Assembly: GCA_942491975.1 (NCBI GenBank)
Contig: CALOCY010000004.1
Coordinates: 2,542,001-2,606,000 of the forward strand
Direction of reading: 5' to 3'
DNA from: CALOCY01 sp942491975
GTDB taxonomy: Bacteria > Bacteroidota > Bacteroidia > Bacteroidales > Prolixibacteraceae
Length of the DNA: 64,000 nucleotides
Every line of letters starts with the position of its first letter. Position 1 is the stretch's first letter. The position numbers were made by a program, and so were the translations under genes. A model generated the notes under the pieces. The model did not search any database, was not told where the DNA came from, and was given only the letters and a program-made list of their open reading frames with translations. This document shows, in pieces, positions 34,949 to 43,656 of this stretch.

Positions 34949-35749
34949 TCAATTGAGCTTGCCCCCACACTTTTTACAAAATAGCGCATCATCGGCATGT
35001 TTATCTTCCAGGCATTCGGGGCACACTTGGGTATTGCTTCCTGCCTTGAAAATTTCTACCGAAACAATACCTGTGGGGACTGCTATTATAGCATACCCGA
35101 TAATCATCACACCGCTGGCAATAAATTTTCCCAATGAGGTAACCGGTGAAATATCGCCATAGCCCACAGTAGTCATGGTAACAATTGCCCAATAAATACT
35201 TTCAGGGATACTGGTAAACCCGTTTTGTCCCCCTTCTATCAGGTACATTACAGTACCTACCATAACCATAAGCGTAAGGACAAAAAAGAGAAAGACGCTG
35301 ATTTTGGCACGACTATCCCACAGGGCCCTCCCCAAAATCCGGCCGGCCGAAGTATAACGCGATAGCTTAAAAATCCGAAAAACACGAATTAACCGGAATG
35401 CACGAATAATAACAAGACTGTGTGTACCCGTAAAAATCAACCCCAGGTATGTCGGAAGAATGGCCAGCAGATCGACAATTCCATAAAAACTGAAGATGTA
35501 CCTGCGTGCCCGTTTGAGCACATAAATCCGAAGGATATATTCCAATGTGAAGACCCCGGTGATAACCCATTCCAGCCACTCAAACCAACCACTGAAGCGT
35601 TGTTCATATGCCGGAATACTTTCAAACATGGCAATCAGGACACTAATCAGGATGACAATCAGCAGAATAATATCAAACAGTTTTCCTATCGAAGTGTCTG
35701 CCTCAAAAATTATCTCATACAACTCTTTTTTTAACCGTTTGCGATCCAT
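34949..35749 (-). CDS. Voltage-gated-type potassium channel with C-terminal zinc ribbon
   Basis: 266-residue six-helix channel. The S4-like segment has regularly spaced Arg (RAFRLIRVFRIFKLSRY, about 116-132), and the selectivity filter is TVGYGD in the pore loop. After S6 (about residues 205-225) comes a short tail ending in a zinc ribbon, CPEC...CKKCGGKL. The filter says K+. The ribbon could be a regulatory or assembly module (inference). Confidence 0.92.
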   Translation of the reverse strand: MDRKRLKKELYEIIFEADTSIGKLFDIILLIVILISVLIAMFESIPAYEQRFSGWFEWLEWVITGVFTLEYILRIYVLKRARRYIFSFYGIVDLLAILPTYLGLIFTGTHSLVIIRAFRLIRVFRIFKLSRYTSAGRILGRALWDSRAKISVFLFFVLTLMVMVGTVMYLIEGGQNGFTSIPESIYWAIVTMTTVGYGDISPVTSLGKFIASGVMIIGYAIIAVPTGIVSVEIFKAGSNTQVCPECLEDKHADDALFCKKCGGKLN

Positions 35750-35883
35750 AAAAAGTAATCGTTTAGTTAGACCTCTATTTTCACCAAAAGATAGGTAAAG
35801 AATTTTATTTTTTTATTATCTATTGTTTTTGTGATAAGATTTTCTGTATATTTAACAAATAAAAATAACTTAGATGATAATAG

Positions 35884-37422
35884 ATGCTTGTAAAAACTTT
35901 TGCCGGCGCAGTACATGGTATTAATGCAACCATCATTACTATTGAGGTGAATGTCTCACAGGGCATAAAGTTTTCGCTTGTGGGGCTCCCCGATAATGCC
36001 GTAAAAGAGAGCCAGCAACGTATAGAGTCTGCTTTACAGCAAAACAATTATAAACTCCCGGGACGAAAGGTCATCATTAATATGGCCCCGGCCGATATCC
36101 GAAAAGAAGGATCGGCATACGACCTGCCATTGGCTATAGGTATCCTGGCTGCCTCTAAACAGATTGATGCCCCTAACCTTGAGAGCTATTTGCTTATGGG
36201 TGAATTGTCGCTTGATGGAAGCGTTTTGCCTATTAAAGGGGTGTTGCCCATTGCCGTTAGTGCACGTAAGCAAGGGTTCAGGGGTTTTATCCTGCCCCAT
36301 GGAAATGCACGGGAAGCGGCAGTGGTTGATCAGCTTGAAGTATATGGAGTAAACAATATTCGCGAAGTAATCAGCTTTCTAGGCGGAGAGCAGCAGCTTG
36401 AACCCACCCATGTTGATACCCGTAAAGAATTTCTTGCAAATGTTGCCCATTCCGATTTGAATTTTTCTGATGTAAAAGGACAGGAGAAAGTCAAGCGGGC
36501 ATTAGAAATAGCAGCAGCAGGAGGACATAATATTATAATGATAGGCCCTCCCGGAGCAGGGAAAACAATGTTGGCCAAACGTATTCCATCTATCCTGCCT
36601 CCTTTTACATTAAAGGAATCCCTTGAAACAACCAAAATACATTCAGTAGCAGGGAAGATGGATGGAAACATGTCGTTGATGGGCAATCGCCCTTTTCGGT
36701 CCCCCCACCATACCATATCAGATGTAGCTTTAGTTGGTGGAGGAAATTATCCCCAACCCGGAGAGATTTCGCTTGCTCACAACGGCGTGTTATTTTTAGA
36801 TGAGCTGCCCGAGTTTAAACGGGCAGTACTGGAAGTGATGCGCCAGCCTATTGAAGACCGCCACATCACTATCTCAAGGGCTAAATTTACCGTCGATTAC
36901 CCTTCAAGTTTTATGCTTGTCTCATCAATGAACCCCTGTCCGTGCGGCTATTACAATCATCCTGTCAAAGAGTGTGTTTGTGCCCCGGGAATGGTGCAAA
37001 AATACCTCAACCGCATTTCAGGCCCGTTACTCGACCGCATTGATATTCACCTTGAAGTGGTGCCTGTACCATTCCATAAGTTGTCGGAAATGAGTTCATC
37101 GGAAAGCAGTGAAGATATCCGGCAACGGGTAATTGTTGCACGAAAAATTCAGGAAGAACGGTTCAGTTCCGGGAATGGCATTTATTCGAATGCGCAAATG
37201 ACCAGCAGGCAATTGCGGGAGTTCGCCCAACTGGATAAAGCCGGAAGTACACTGTTGAAAAACGCTATGGAGCGTCTCAACTTATCGGCCAGGGCATACG
37301 ACCGTATACTCAAACTTTCCCGTACAATAGCTGATCTTGATAAAAGTGCAGCTGTTTTACCCGATCACCTGGCAGAGGCTATTCAGTACCGGAATCTTGA
37401 TCGGGAGAATTGGGGGTGCTAA
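35884..37422 (+). CDS. comM: YifB/ComM family Mg-chelatase-like AAA+ ATPase
   Basis: 512 residues. An N-terminal ChlI/Lon-like domain (1-170), AAA+ core with Walker A GPPGAGKTMLAKR and Walker B LFLDELPEF, a Cys-rich insert NPCPCGYYNHPVKECVCAP, and a C-terminal lid domain. ComM is a helicase promoting branch migration during integration of transforming DNA. comF, radA and this gene in one window are consistent with DNA uptake potential, but no uptake genes are present. It is monocistronic. Confidence 0.93.
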   Translation: MLVKTFAGAVHGINATIITIEVNVSQGIKFSLVGLPDNAVKESQQRIESALQQNNYKLPGRKVIINMAPADIRKEGSAYDLPLAIGILAASKQIDAPNLESYLLMGELSLDGSVLPIKGVLPIAVSARKQGFRGFILPHGNAREAAVVDQLEVYGVNNIREVISFLGGEQQLEPTHVDTRKEFLANVAHSDLNFSDVKGQEKVKRALEIAAAGGHNIIMIGPPGAGKTMLAKRIPSILPPFTLKESLETTKIHSVAGKMDGNMSLMGNRPFRSPHHTISDVALVGGGNYPQPGEISLAHNGVLFLDELPEFKRAVLEVMRQPIEDRHITISRAKFTVDYPSSFMLVSSMNPCPCGYYNHPVKECVCAPGMVQKYLNRISGPLLDRIDIHLEVVPVPFHKLSEMSSSESSEDIRQRVIVARKIQEERFSSGNGIYSNAQMTSRQLREFAQLDKAGSTLLKNAMERLNLSARAYDRILKLSRTIADLDKSAAVLPDHLAEAIQYRNLDRENWGC

Positions 37423-37433
37423 GACAACAAATA

Positions 37434-37456
37434 ACCCCGGAGCTTTGCTCCGGGGT
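37434..37456. terminator. Hairpin after comM
   Basis: A perfect 10-bp GC-rich stem ACCCCGGAGC/GCTCCGGGGT with a 3-nt loop, 11 bp past the comM stop. No T run follows, so its strength as a terminator is uncertain. Confidence 0.5.
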
Positions 37457-37574
37457 ATCAAATAAGTTTATTGCACAAATGTATTTTTTGCCCCAGAGAG
37501 TCGGGGAATTAAACCATTTTTTGATTAGACAATCATTAGTTTGTGATGGTAAAACAAATGTAAAAATCAAAAAT

Positions 37575-38903
37575 TTATTGTGCCATCTTGGAATAGATCA
37601 CTTCAAGCTTTATGCTTTTCGAACTGTTCGTCCCTTTTAGCACAACCCGGTTAGGATCGGATTTGGGGTTTGAAGCACTTAAATAAAATGCTTTGTGCTC
37701 CAGTTCTCCATTGATGATATTTTCAAGATGACGGGTGATACTAAACGAATAAACATAGTCTATCGCATCTTCATCTGTCTTTGCTGATAAAAAGCCTCCG
37801 TATGTTGCACGATATTTTTCCTCGTAATCTTCAATACCTGACTCCTCTCCCACTTCATTTTCATAGGTAAGCAATAGTGATCCCGGTAATTCATAATTTC
37901 GATAATCACTGGCAAGGGTGTCGGCATAAAAAGTGAGACTGGCCTTGTTTAAAATAATGCCTATAGAGTCTTTCCATTGCTCCAGCTCGGGAATAATAAT
38001 TTTAGACCGGATACCTCCTAGTGGCTGCACGTAAACTAATGTATCTGTATTTTCCTCCTGATTTAACGAAGCATAAAATGGCGCAGATGTATAATCGTGG
38101 CGGTATCGTGAGGCAGTAGCAGAATTATCAGTGATGTAATAGTTGAATGCACTTGAAACGGTATCCTCCTCATTGAGGCGATAATATAAACTAAGCGTTG
38201 ATGAAATAGTGCTACTCCCGGTATTCAACGCACGTGCCAGAGATAAAATGCTCCCGCTATCGGTCACTTCTTCTGTTTCAACCACAAGCCCCTTAAAATA
38301 AGCAAGGAATGCATCATTGTCAACCAAATCGAGTGAGTCGGCACTAACCAGTTTTTCAGCCAGCGTATTGTCCAGCTTGATTTTTAATGTATACACATTT
38401 GTATTTGTATCCAGCAATGCTTTGGGGTGGAATGTGCTCTCTCCGATTTTTTCTCCTTTTAGTGCTGAAAAGTCAATATTGGAGTAATAATCGTCATCAA
38501 TATTGAGGTCGGTTACCAATTCATATACTGCTACTTGTTGTGGGGATAAACTGTCGCCCAGGTAAGTACCACCATGTAGCAGTAATGCAATAGAATCAAC
38601 TATCATGCCTGCGCTATCTACAAAGCTTGGATAACTTCTTAACCTAAGCTGTAATGCAAAATCAGCTGTAGTACGGCCAAATACCGGGTCAAGGTAACTT
38701 CCCAACAATAAATTAGAAGCTTCATCAGAACGGATAGTGTCCTGTGTAAACGTGTATGCAGCTATATTTTCATTTAGCACCGCATTTACATAAATCAGGT
38801 CTCCTTCGGGGAGCAAGCCTTTTCCAACCATTCCGGGGTCATCTTCACAACTCCAAAAAAAACCGGTCAAAAACATAACGGCAACTATTGCCCATGTTTT
38901 CAT
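37575..38903 (-). CDS. DUF4270 family lipoprotein
   Basis: 442 residues from ATG 38903 (the TTG upstream is not needed). The signal peptide ends in a lipobox (TGFFWSC). The body reads like DUF4270: GKGLLPEGDLIYVNA, then LLLGSYLDPVFGRTTADFALQLR, with repeated beta-rich segments. DUF4270 is a Bacteroidota outer-membrane/surface family of unknown role. It lies 54 bp downstream of the GT5 gene on the same strand, an arrangement often seen. Confidence 0.87.
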   Translation of the reverse strand: MKTWAIVAVMFLTGFFWSCEDDPGMVGKGLLPEGDLIYVNAVLNENIAAYTFTQDTIRSDEASNLLLGSYLDPVFGRTTADFALQLRLRSYPSFVDSAGMIVDSIALLLHGGTYLGDSLSPQQVAVYELVTDLNIDDDYYSNIDFSALKGEKIGESTFHPKALLDTNTNVYTLKIKLDNTLAEKLVSADSLDLVDNDAFLAYFKGLVVETEEVTDSGSILSLARALNTGSSTISSTLSLYYRLNEEDTVSSAFNYYITDNSATASRYRHDYTSAPFYASLNQEENTDTLVYVQPLGGIRSKIIIPELEQWKDSIGIILNKASLTFYADTLASDYRNYELPGSLLLTYENEVGEESGIEDYEEKYRATYGGFLSAKTDEDAIDYVYSFSITRHLENIINGELEHKAFYLSASNPKSDPNRVVLKGTNSSKSIKLEVIYSKMAQ

Positions 38904-38956
38904 TAATCTCGTTTTGTAAGTCAATTTTTTTGTTTTTTAAAATGTTTAACGGCAAT

Positions 38957-39766
38957 TTAACCAATGACCTTGTCGTAAAACTCATTGAATTTGTCGATGT
39001 ACTGATCCGGGGTTTGATAATCAAGGTACATCTTTCCTGACTCCTGTATGTAACGCTCAACCTCACTATTTATTTCTTCACTGCCTTTGATAATCCCGTC
39101 GGAGAAATCAATGGCCATTTGACTGAGGTTTACATATCCGGGGTCTTTGATGCCCTTCATGTCTCCTTCGGTTATCCCGTCTTCTTCAAGAAGTTTTGTA
39201 GTTAAGGCAGGATTAAGAGATGGCGTGAAGTCATCATTGTAAACAGAGTAAACTATTTTGGAATCGGTGAATAAAGGATCATCTTTATAAAATCTCTTGA
39301 TGTAAAGTGGCACAAGGCTCGAGAACCATCCGTGACAATGGATCACATCGGGTGCCCAACGCAATTTTATGACAGTTTCAAGTACCCCCCGTGCAAAAAA
39401 CATGGCCCTTTCGTCGTTGTCCTCAAAATAGGTTCCGTTTTCATCGAAAAGAACATGTTTGCGCTGGAAATAATCTTCGTTATCAATAAAATATACCTGC
39501 ATGCGGGCAGCCTGAATAGATGCCACTTTTATGATAAGAGGATGGTCTGCATCGTTAATTACCAGGTTCATGCCGGAAAGACGAATAACTTCGTGCAGTT
39601 GATTTCTTCTCTCGTTTACACATCCGTATCTGGGCATGAAAGTTCTTATTTCTTTGCCCCTTTCCTGTATGCCCTGCGGAAGATGTCTCCCAATATTGGA
39701 TATTTCAGATTTTGGAAGGTAAGGTGTGATTTCCTGTGAGATAAATAATATTCGCGTCTTTTCCAT
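38957..39766 (-). CDS. Glycogen/starch synthase catalytic-domain protein (GT5, short form)
   Basis: 269 residues from ATG 39766, corresponding only to the N-terminal GT5 domain. Seen: ILFISQEITPYLPKSEISNI, a starch-synthase-type start; FMPRYGCVNERRNQ; DVIHCHGWFSSLVPLYIK, the acceptor-binding region. The C-terminal GT-B domain that binds the ADP-glucose donor is absent, so it is not a complete classical synthase. Short GT5 proteins divergent from panC are common in Bacteroidota; their activity is not clear to me. Confidence 0.85.
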   Translation of the reverse strand: MEKTRILFISQEITPYLPKSEISNIGRHLPQGIQERGKEIRTFMPRYGCVNERRNQLHEVIRLSGMNLVINDADHPLIIKVASIQAARMQVYFIDNEDYFQRKHVLFDENGTYFEDNDERAMFFARGVLETVIKLRWAPDVIHCHGWFSSLVPLYIKRFYKDDPLFTDSKIVYSVYNDDFTPSLNPALTTKLLEEDGITEGDMKGIKDPGYVNLSQMAIDFSDGIIKGSEEINSEVERYIQESGKMYLDYQTPDQYIDKFNEFYDKVIG

Positions 39767-39957
39767 CTTAAAAAGTTGAATTAGCCTTGCAAAATTAGAA
39801 AAAATATCGTGAATATTCAATTTTAGCGACGTATAGACTCCCCGGAGCGAAGTTTAAACAAGGGTACTGTTTCATCTGTTAAAAATTCAGGCTTAAATTT
39901 TTCTTGTTCGTTTCATACTGAATTATTTATTTACTTTGCACTGATGTTTTAACAGGC

Positions 39958-40797
39958 ATGGAATTATTCAGGAAAATAGCGGAACTGAAAGCCCGGATTG
40001 ATGCAGATAAATCGACAGGTGCAGTTATCGGTTTTGTACCTACCATGGGGGCTTTGCACGATGGGCATCTTTCATTGGTTGAAAAAGCCGGTGAAACGAG
40101 CGATATTGTTGTAGTAAGTATTTTTGTGAACCCCGCACAGTTTAATGACCCCAACGATTTGCAGAAATATCCCCGGGATCTTGATCAGGACATGAAATTG
40201 CTGGAACAAACAGCTTGTAATTATATTTTTGCCCCTGATGTAAAAGAGGTTTACCCGGAACAGGATACCCGTGTATTTGACTTTGGGGAGATCGGGGATG
40301 TGATGGAGGGGAAACACCGGAAGGGACATTTTAATGGTGTGGCACAAGTGGTAAGCAGGCTTTTTGATATTATAGGACCGCATAAAGCATTTTTCGGGCA
40401 AAAAGATTTTCAGCAACTGGCGATTATCCGGTTGATGGTGAAGCAACTAAAAATGAATGTGGAAATTGTGCCGTGCCCTATTGTCCGTGAAAATGACGGG
40501 TTGGCAATGAGCTCAAGAAACAGATTGCTTTCGCCCAAACACCGGCAGAGCGCAACACGCATCTCACAAACCCTGTTTCAGGCACGTAACCTTACCCTTT
40601 CCATGTCGGTAGAAGAGATAAAGGAGTGGGTGGTTGCTACAGTAAACGAAGATCCCTATTTAAGGGTAGAGTATTTCGAAGTTGTTGATACGGAAACGCT
40701 CCGCCCTGTTGAGTGCTGGGAAGAGAAACCGGAAAAAACAGGATGTATAGCCGTTTATGCAGGAAATGTCAGGTTGATTGATAATATCACTTTCTAA
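39958..40797 (+). CDS. panC: Pantoate-beta-alanine ligase (pantothenate synthetase)
   Basis: 279 residues, the last step of vitamin B5 synthesis. Motifs: GFVPTMGALHDGHLSLV (ATP site, HIGH-like), VVSIFVNPAQFNDPNDLQKYPR, KAFFGQKDFQQ and the later DGLAMSSRNRLLS. Normal length. panD follows 13 bp downstream, so ligase and the beta-alanine supplier are made together. Confidence 0.97.
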   Translation: MELFRKIAELKARIDADKSTGAVIGFVPTMGALHDGHLSLVEKAGETSDIVVVSIFVNPAQFNDPNDLQKYPRDLDQDMKLLEQTACNYIFAPDVKEVYPEQDTRVFDFGEIGDVMEGKHRKGHFNGVAQVVSRLFDIIGPHKAFFGQKDFQQLAIIRLMVKQLKMNVEIVPCPIVRENDGLAMSSRNRLLSPKHRQSATRISQTLFQARNLTLSMSVEEIKEWVVATVNEDPYLRVEYFEVVDTETLRPVECWEEKPEKTGCIAVYAGNVRLIDNITF

Positions 40798-40810
40798 AAT
40801 GGTTTAGAGC

Positions 40811-41161
40811 ATGAATATTGAGGTTTGTAAATCGAAGATACACAAAGTGAGGGTTACGGAAGCAAACCTGAACTATGTGGGAAGTATTACCATTGATGAA
40901 GATTTGATGGATGCGGCCAACTTAATTGAAAACGAGAAGGTGCAGGTGGTAAACATCAATAATGGTGAGCGTTTGGATACGTATGTGATCAGGGGGGAAA
41001 GAGGATCGGGTGTGATTTGCCTAAACGGGCCTGCTGCACGTAAAGTGGCGGTAGATGACATCGTTATTATTATTTCGTATGCTACAATGGATTTTGAAGA
41101 GGCCAAAAAGTGGAAACCGACACTTATTTTTCCTGATACAGAGACAAACAGTATTGTCTAA
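40811..41161 (+). CDS. panD: Aspartate 1-decarboxylase
   Basis: 116-residue proenzyme making beta-alanine from aspartate. The self-cleavage site is G24-S25 (NYVGSITID), where Ser25 becomes the pyruvoyl group. The RGERGSGVICLNGPAAR segment is also typical. It is the second gene of panCD. Confidence 0.97.
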   Translation: MNIEVCKSKIHKVRVTEANLNYVGSITIDEDLMDAANLIENEKVQVVNINNGERLDTYVIRGERGSGVICLNGPAARKVAVDDIVIIISYATMDFEEAKKWKPTLIFPDTETNSIV

Positions 41162-41183
41162 TTGATATCGCTTACAATAAGAT

Positions 41184-41222
41184 AAAAGCCTCAGGTATTT
41201 TATTATGCCGCGAGGTTTTTTT
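41184..41222 (+). terminator. Terminator of panCD
   Basis: A stem AAAAGCCTC/GAGGTTTTT (one G-T pair) with an inner GGTA/TGCC pairing and a T run, 22 bp after panD. It overlaps an upstream ATG of the next gene, which argues for the later start at 41247. Confidence 0.65.
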
Positions 41223-41246
41223 ATTTTTAACCAAAGAACAACCACA

Positions 41247-41741
41247 ATGGGGCACTTAAAAAATATAGAGGATAAGATAATCCGGAACCATCAATCGGCC
41301 GTTGATACGATTGAAAAATGGAAGGCCGACGGGGACAAAGTTGTATTTACCAATGGCTGTTTCGACCTGTTGCACCAGGGGCATATCGACTACCTTTGCA
41401 AAGCGGCTGATTTAGGGAATAAACTTGTTGTAGGGCTTAATACTGACAACTCTGTAAAGCGGCTGAAAGGAGAGCAACGTCCCATTATCGCTGAACAATC
41501 ACGGGCACTCCTGCTGGCAGCATTACAATTTATTGACCTGGTTGTTCTTTTTGATGAAAATACCCCTTACGAACTCATTTCCAAGATATTTCCCGATATC
41601 CTTGTTAAAGGAAACGACTATACGATTTGTGAAATTGCCGGTCACGACATTGTCACCGGTCACGGCGGAAAAGTAATAACTGTCGATCTACTGGAAAGTT
41701 TTTCTACATCATCGTTAATCGAAAAAATAAAACAGGGCTGA
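41247..41741 (+). CDS. rfaE2: D-glycero-beta-D-manno-heptose 1-phosphate adenylyltransferase
   Basis: 164-residue nucleotidyltransferase making ADP-heptose for lipopolysaccharide core. Motifs: VVFTNGCFDLLHQGHIDYL (HxGH) and RPIIAEQSRALLLAAL. Stand-alone RfaE2 without the kinase domain; the kinase gene is not in the window. The start is ATG 41247, as 41205 lies in the panD terminator. Its stop overlaps the radA start (TGATG). Confidence 0.93.
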   Translation: MGHLKNIEDKIIRNHQSAVDTIEKWKADGDKVVFTNGCFDLLHQGHIDYLCKAADLGNKLVVGLNTDNSVKRLKGEQRPIIAEQSRALLLAALQFIDLVVLFDENTPYELISKIFPDILVKGNDYTICEIAGHDIVTGHGGKVITVDLLESFSTSSLIEKIKQG

Positions 41742-43099
41742 TGGTAAAATCCAAAACCCAATATACCTGCCAGAATTGTGGTGCTACTTCTCCCAAATGG
41801 GTTGGGAAATGTCCTTCATGTGATGAGTGGAATACCTACGTTGAAGAAGTTGTAGCAAAAAACAGCTCCAAAATATCGGGGGTTATTCAACGTAAGGGGG
41901 CACAACCCAAACAACTGAAAGAGATCAGCCCGGAGAATAACCATCGGATGGACACCCGAATCCGGGAATTTAACCGGGTGCTTGGGGGCGGGATGGTACC
42001 GGGTGCTATGGTGTTGATTGGCGGGGAGCCGGGCATTGGAAAGTCTACACTGGCACTACAGGTAGCATTGGATATTGACGAAGAGAAAGTACTCTACATA
42101 TCGGGCGAGGAGAGCATGGATCAGATCCGGCTACGGGCCAACCGTCTGGGGAAAAATAGCGACAACTGTTACTTTTTGAGTGAAACCTCCCTCGAAAATA
42201 TTTTATTGCACATCGACAGCATGAAGCCCAACCTGGTGGTGATTGACTCCATACAAACCGTGGCAACGGAACAGATTGAATCCTCACCCGGAAGTGTGGC
42301 ACAAATCAGGGAGAGTACCGCCGGATTGCTTAAAACGGGGAAAGAACTCTCTATCCCGATGTTGCTTATCGGGCACATCAACAAAGAGGGGAACCTAGCC
42401 GGGCCCAAAGTGCTGGAGCATATTGTAGATACTGTGCTTCAGTTTGAGGGCGACCGTAATCACGTATACCGTATCCTGCGGGCAACGAAGAACCGGTTTG
42501 GCTCAACATCCGAACTGGGCATCTTTGAGATGGGGAATGAAGGGCTTCGTGAGGTCTCCAACCCATCGGAAATGCTCATTTCGCAAAACAGCGACAACCT
42601 GAGCGGGACAGCCATCTCGGCTTCGGTAGAGGGGATGCGCCCGTTTCTGATAGAGGTACAGGCACTGGTAAGTACCGCGGCATACGGCACCCCGCAGCGG
42701 TCGGCCACCGGATTTGACCTGCGCCGGTTGAACATGTTGTTGGCCGTATTAGAAAAGCGGGCAGGGTTTAAATTGATCACCAAAGATGTATTCCTCAATA
42801 TTGCCGGGGGGCTTAAGGTAGATGACCCGGCCATTGACCTGGCAGTACTCTGTTCCATCTTATCGTCCAATTTCGATCTTCCGGTAGATAAAAGCATCTG
42901 CTTTGCCGGGGAGGTGGGGCTTACCGGTGAAATACGACCGGTCAACCGTATTGAACAGCGTATAAAAGAGGCCGAAAAACTGGGATTTAAAGAGATCTAC
43001 ATCCCGGCCATGTCAAAATCGGTCAATCCCCAACACCATCAACTGAAAATTCACCAGGTTCGTAAAGTGGAAGAGGTGTTTAAAGGGGTGTTTGGGTGA
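41741..43099 (+). CDS. radA: DNA repair protein RadA
   Basis: 452 residues. N-terminal zinc finger CQNCGATSPKWVGKCPSC, RecA-like domain with Walker A GGEPGIGKSTLALQ, the RadA-specific KNRFG motif (ATKNRFGSTSELGIF), and a C-terminal Lon-protease-like domain. It processes recombination intermediates by branch migration. It is coupled to rfaE2 by a 1-bp overlap. Confidence 0.97.
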   Translation: MVKSKTQYTCQNCGATSPKWVGKCPSCDEWNTYVEEVVAKNSSKISGVIQRKGAQPKQLKEISPENNHRMDTRIREFNRVLGGGMVPGAMVLIGGEPGIGKSTLALQVALDIDEEKVLYISGEESMDQIRLRANRLGKNSDNCYFLSETSLENILLHIDSMKPNLVVIDSIQTVATEQIESSPGSVAQIRESTAGLLKTGKELSIPMLLIGHINKEGNLAGPKVLEHIVDTVLQFEGDRNHVYRILRATKNRFGSTSELGIFEMGNEGLREVSNPSEMLISQNSDNLSGTAISASVEGMRPFLIEVQALVSTAAYGTPQRSATGFDLRRLNMLLAVLEKRAGFKLITKDVFLNIAGGLKVDDPAIDLAVLCSILSSNFDLPVDKSICFAGEVGLTGEIRPVNRIEQRIKEAEKLGFKEIYIPAMSKSVNPQHHQLKIHQVRKVEEVFKGVFG

Positions 43100-43156
43100 A
43101 ATAGGGTTTTGTTACAATAAATGATAAAACTATGCTGTTTTATCCCTGTTGAGTTC

Positions 43157-43164
43157 TACTTTTG
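43157..43164 (+). promoter_or_regulatory. Candidate -7 box of the DUF4296 gene
   Basis: TACTTTTG matches TAnnTTTG, 18 bp upstream of ATG 43183; it overlaps a spurious upstream TTG, supporting the ATG start. Confidence 0.45.
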
Positions 43165-43182
43165 AACCTAAATTGTATTGTT

Positions 43183-43656
43183 ATGAAGAGCAGGACACTC
43201 GTATTTTTACTGTTATTGCTGGTCGCTTGTTCGGGAGAACAGGCTGAAAAAAAACTGAAACCACTCTCGCCCCAACAAATGGAAGAGGTATTGTATGATG
43301 TACATTTGGCAGAAGCCATATCTGCTTCGCATATTTCACCCGGGAAAAGACAAAAACTTCAACCGGATAAGTCGCTTAACCCGGTATTAAATCCTCGCAA
43401 TATCCCGTCCAGACAGACTCAGAAGGAGGGGGGAAAATTCAAATCGGATGAGTTATTCAAATCGGTGTTGAAAAAACACAATATATCGGCCGAACAGTTT
43501 CAGCAATCGGTGTACTACTATACCAAAAAAACAAAAGAGTACGAAGCAATATACCAGAATGTCCTAAACAGGCTGAATGCGTTAAAAGAGTCGTTGGGGG
43601 AAAAGATCGAAGAGCAGGAAGATGATTTACATAAACTCCAACGTGATTTTCACTAA
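43183..43656 (+). CDS. DUF4296 family lipoprotein
   Basis: 157 residues from ATG 43183; the signal peptide ends in lipobox LLVAC (Cys at 16). DUF4296 signature LSPQQMEEVLYDVHLAEAI and a later SVYYYTKKTKEYEAIYQNVL helix. Bacteroidota-specific; function unknown. Its TAA shares an A with the ATG of the amidohydrolase (TAATG), indicating coupling. Confidence 0.85.
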   Translation: MKSRTLVFLLLLLVACSGEQAEKKLKPLSPQQMEEVLYDVHLAEAISASHISPGKRQKLQPDKSLNPVLNPRNIPSRQTQKEGGKFKSDELFKSVLKKHNISAEQFQQSVYYYTKKTKEYEAIYQNVLNRLNALKESLGEKIEEQEDDLHKLQRDFH

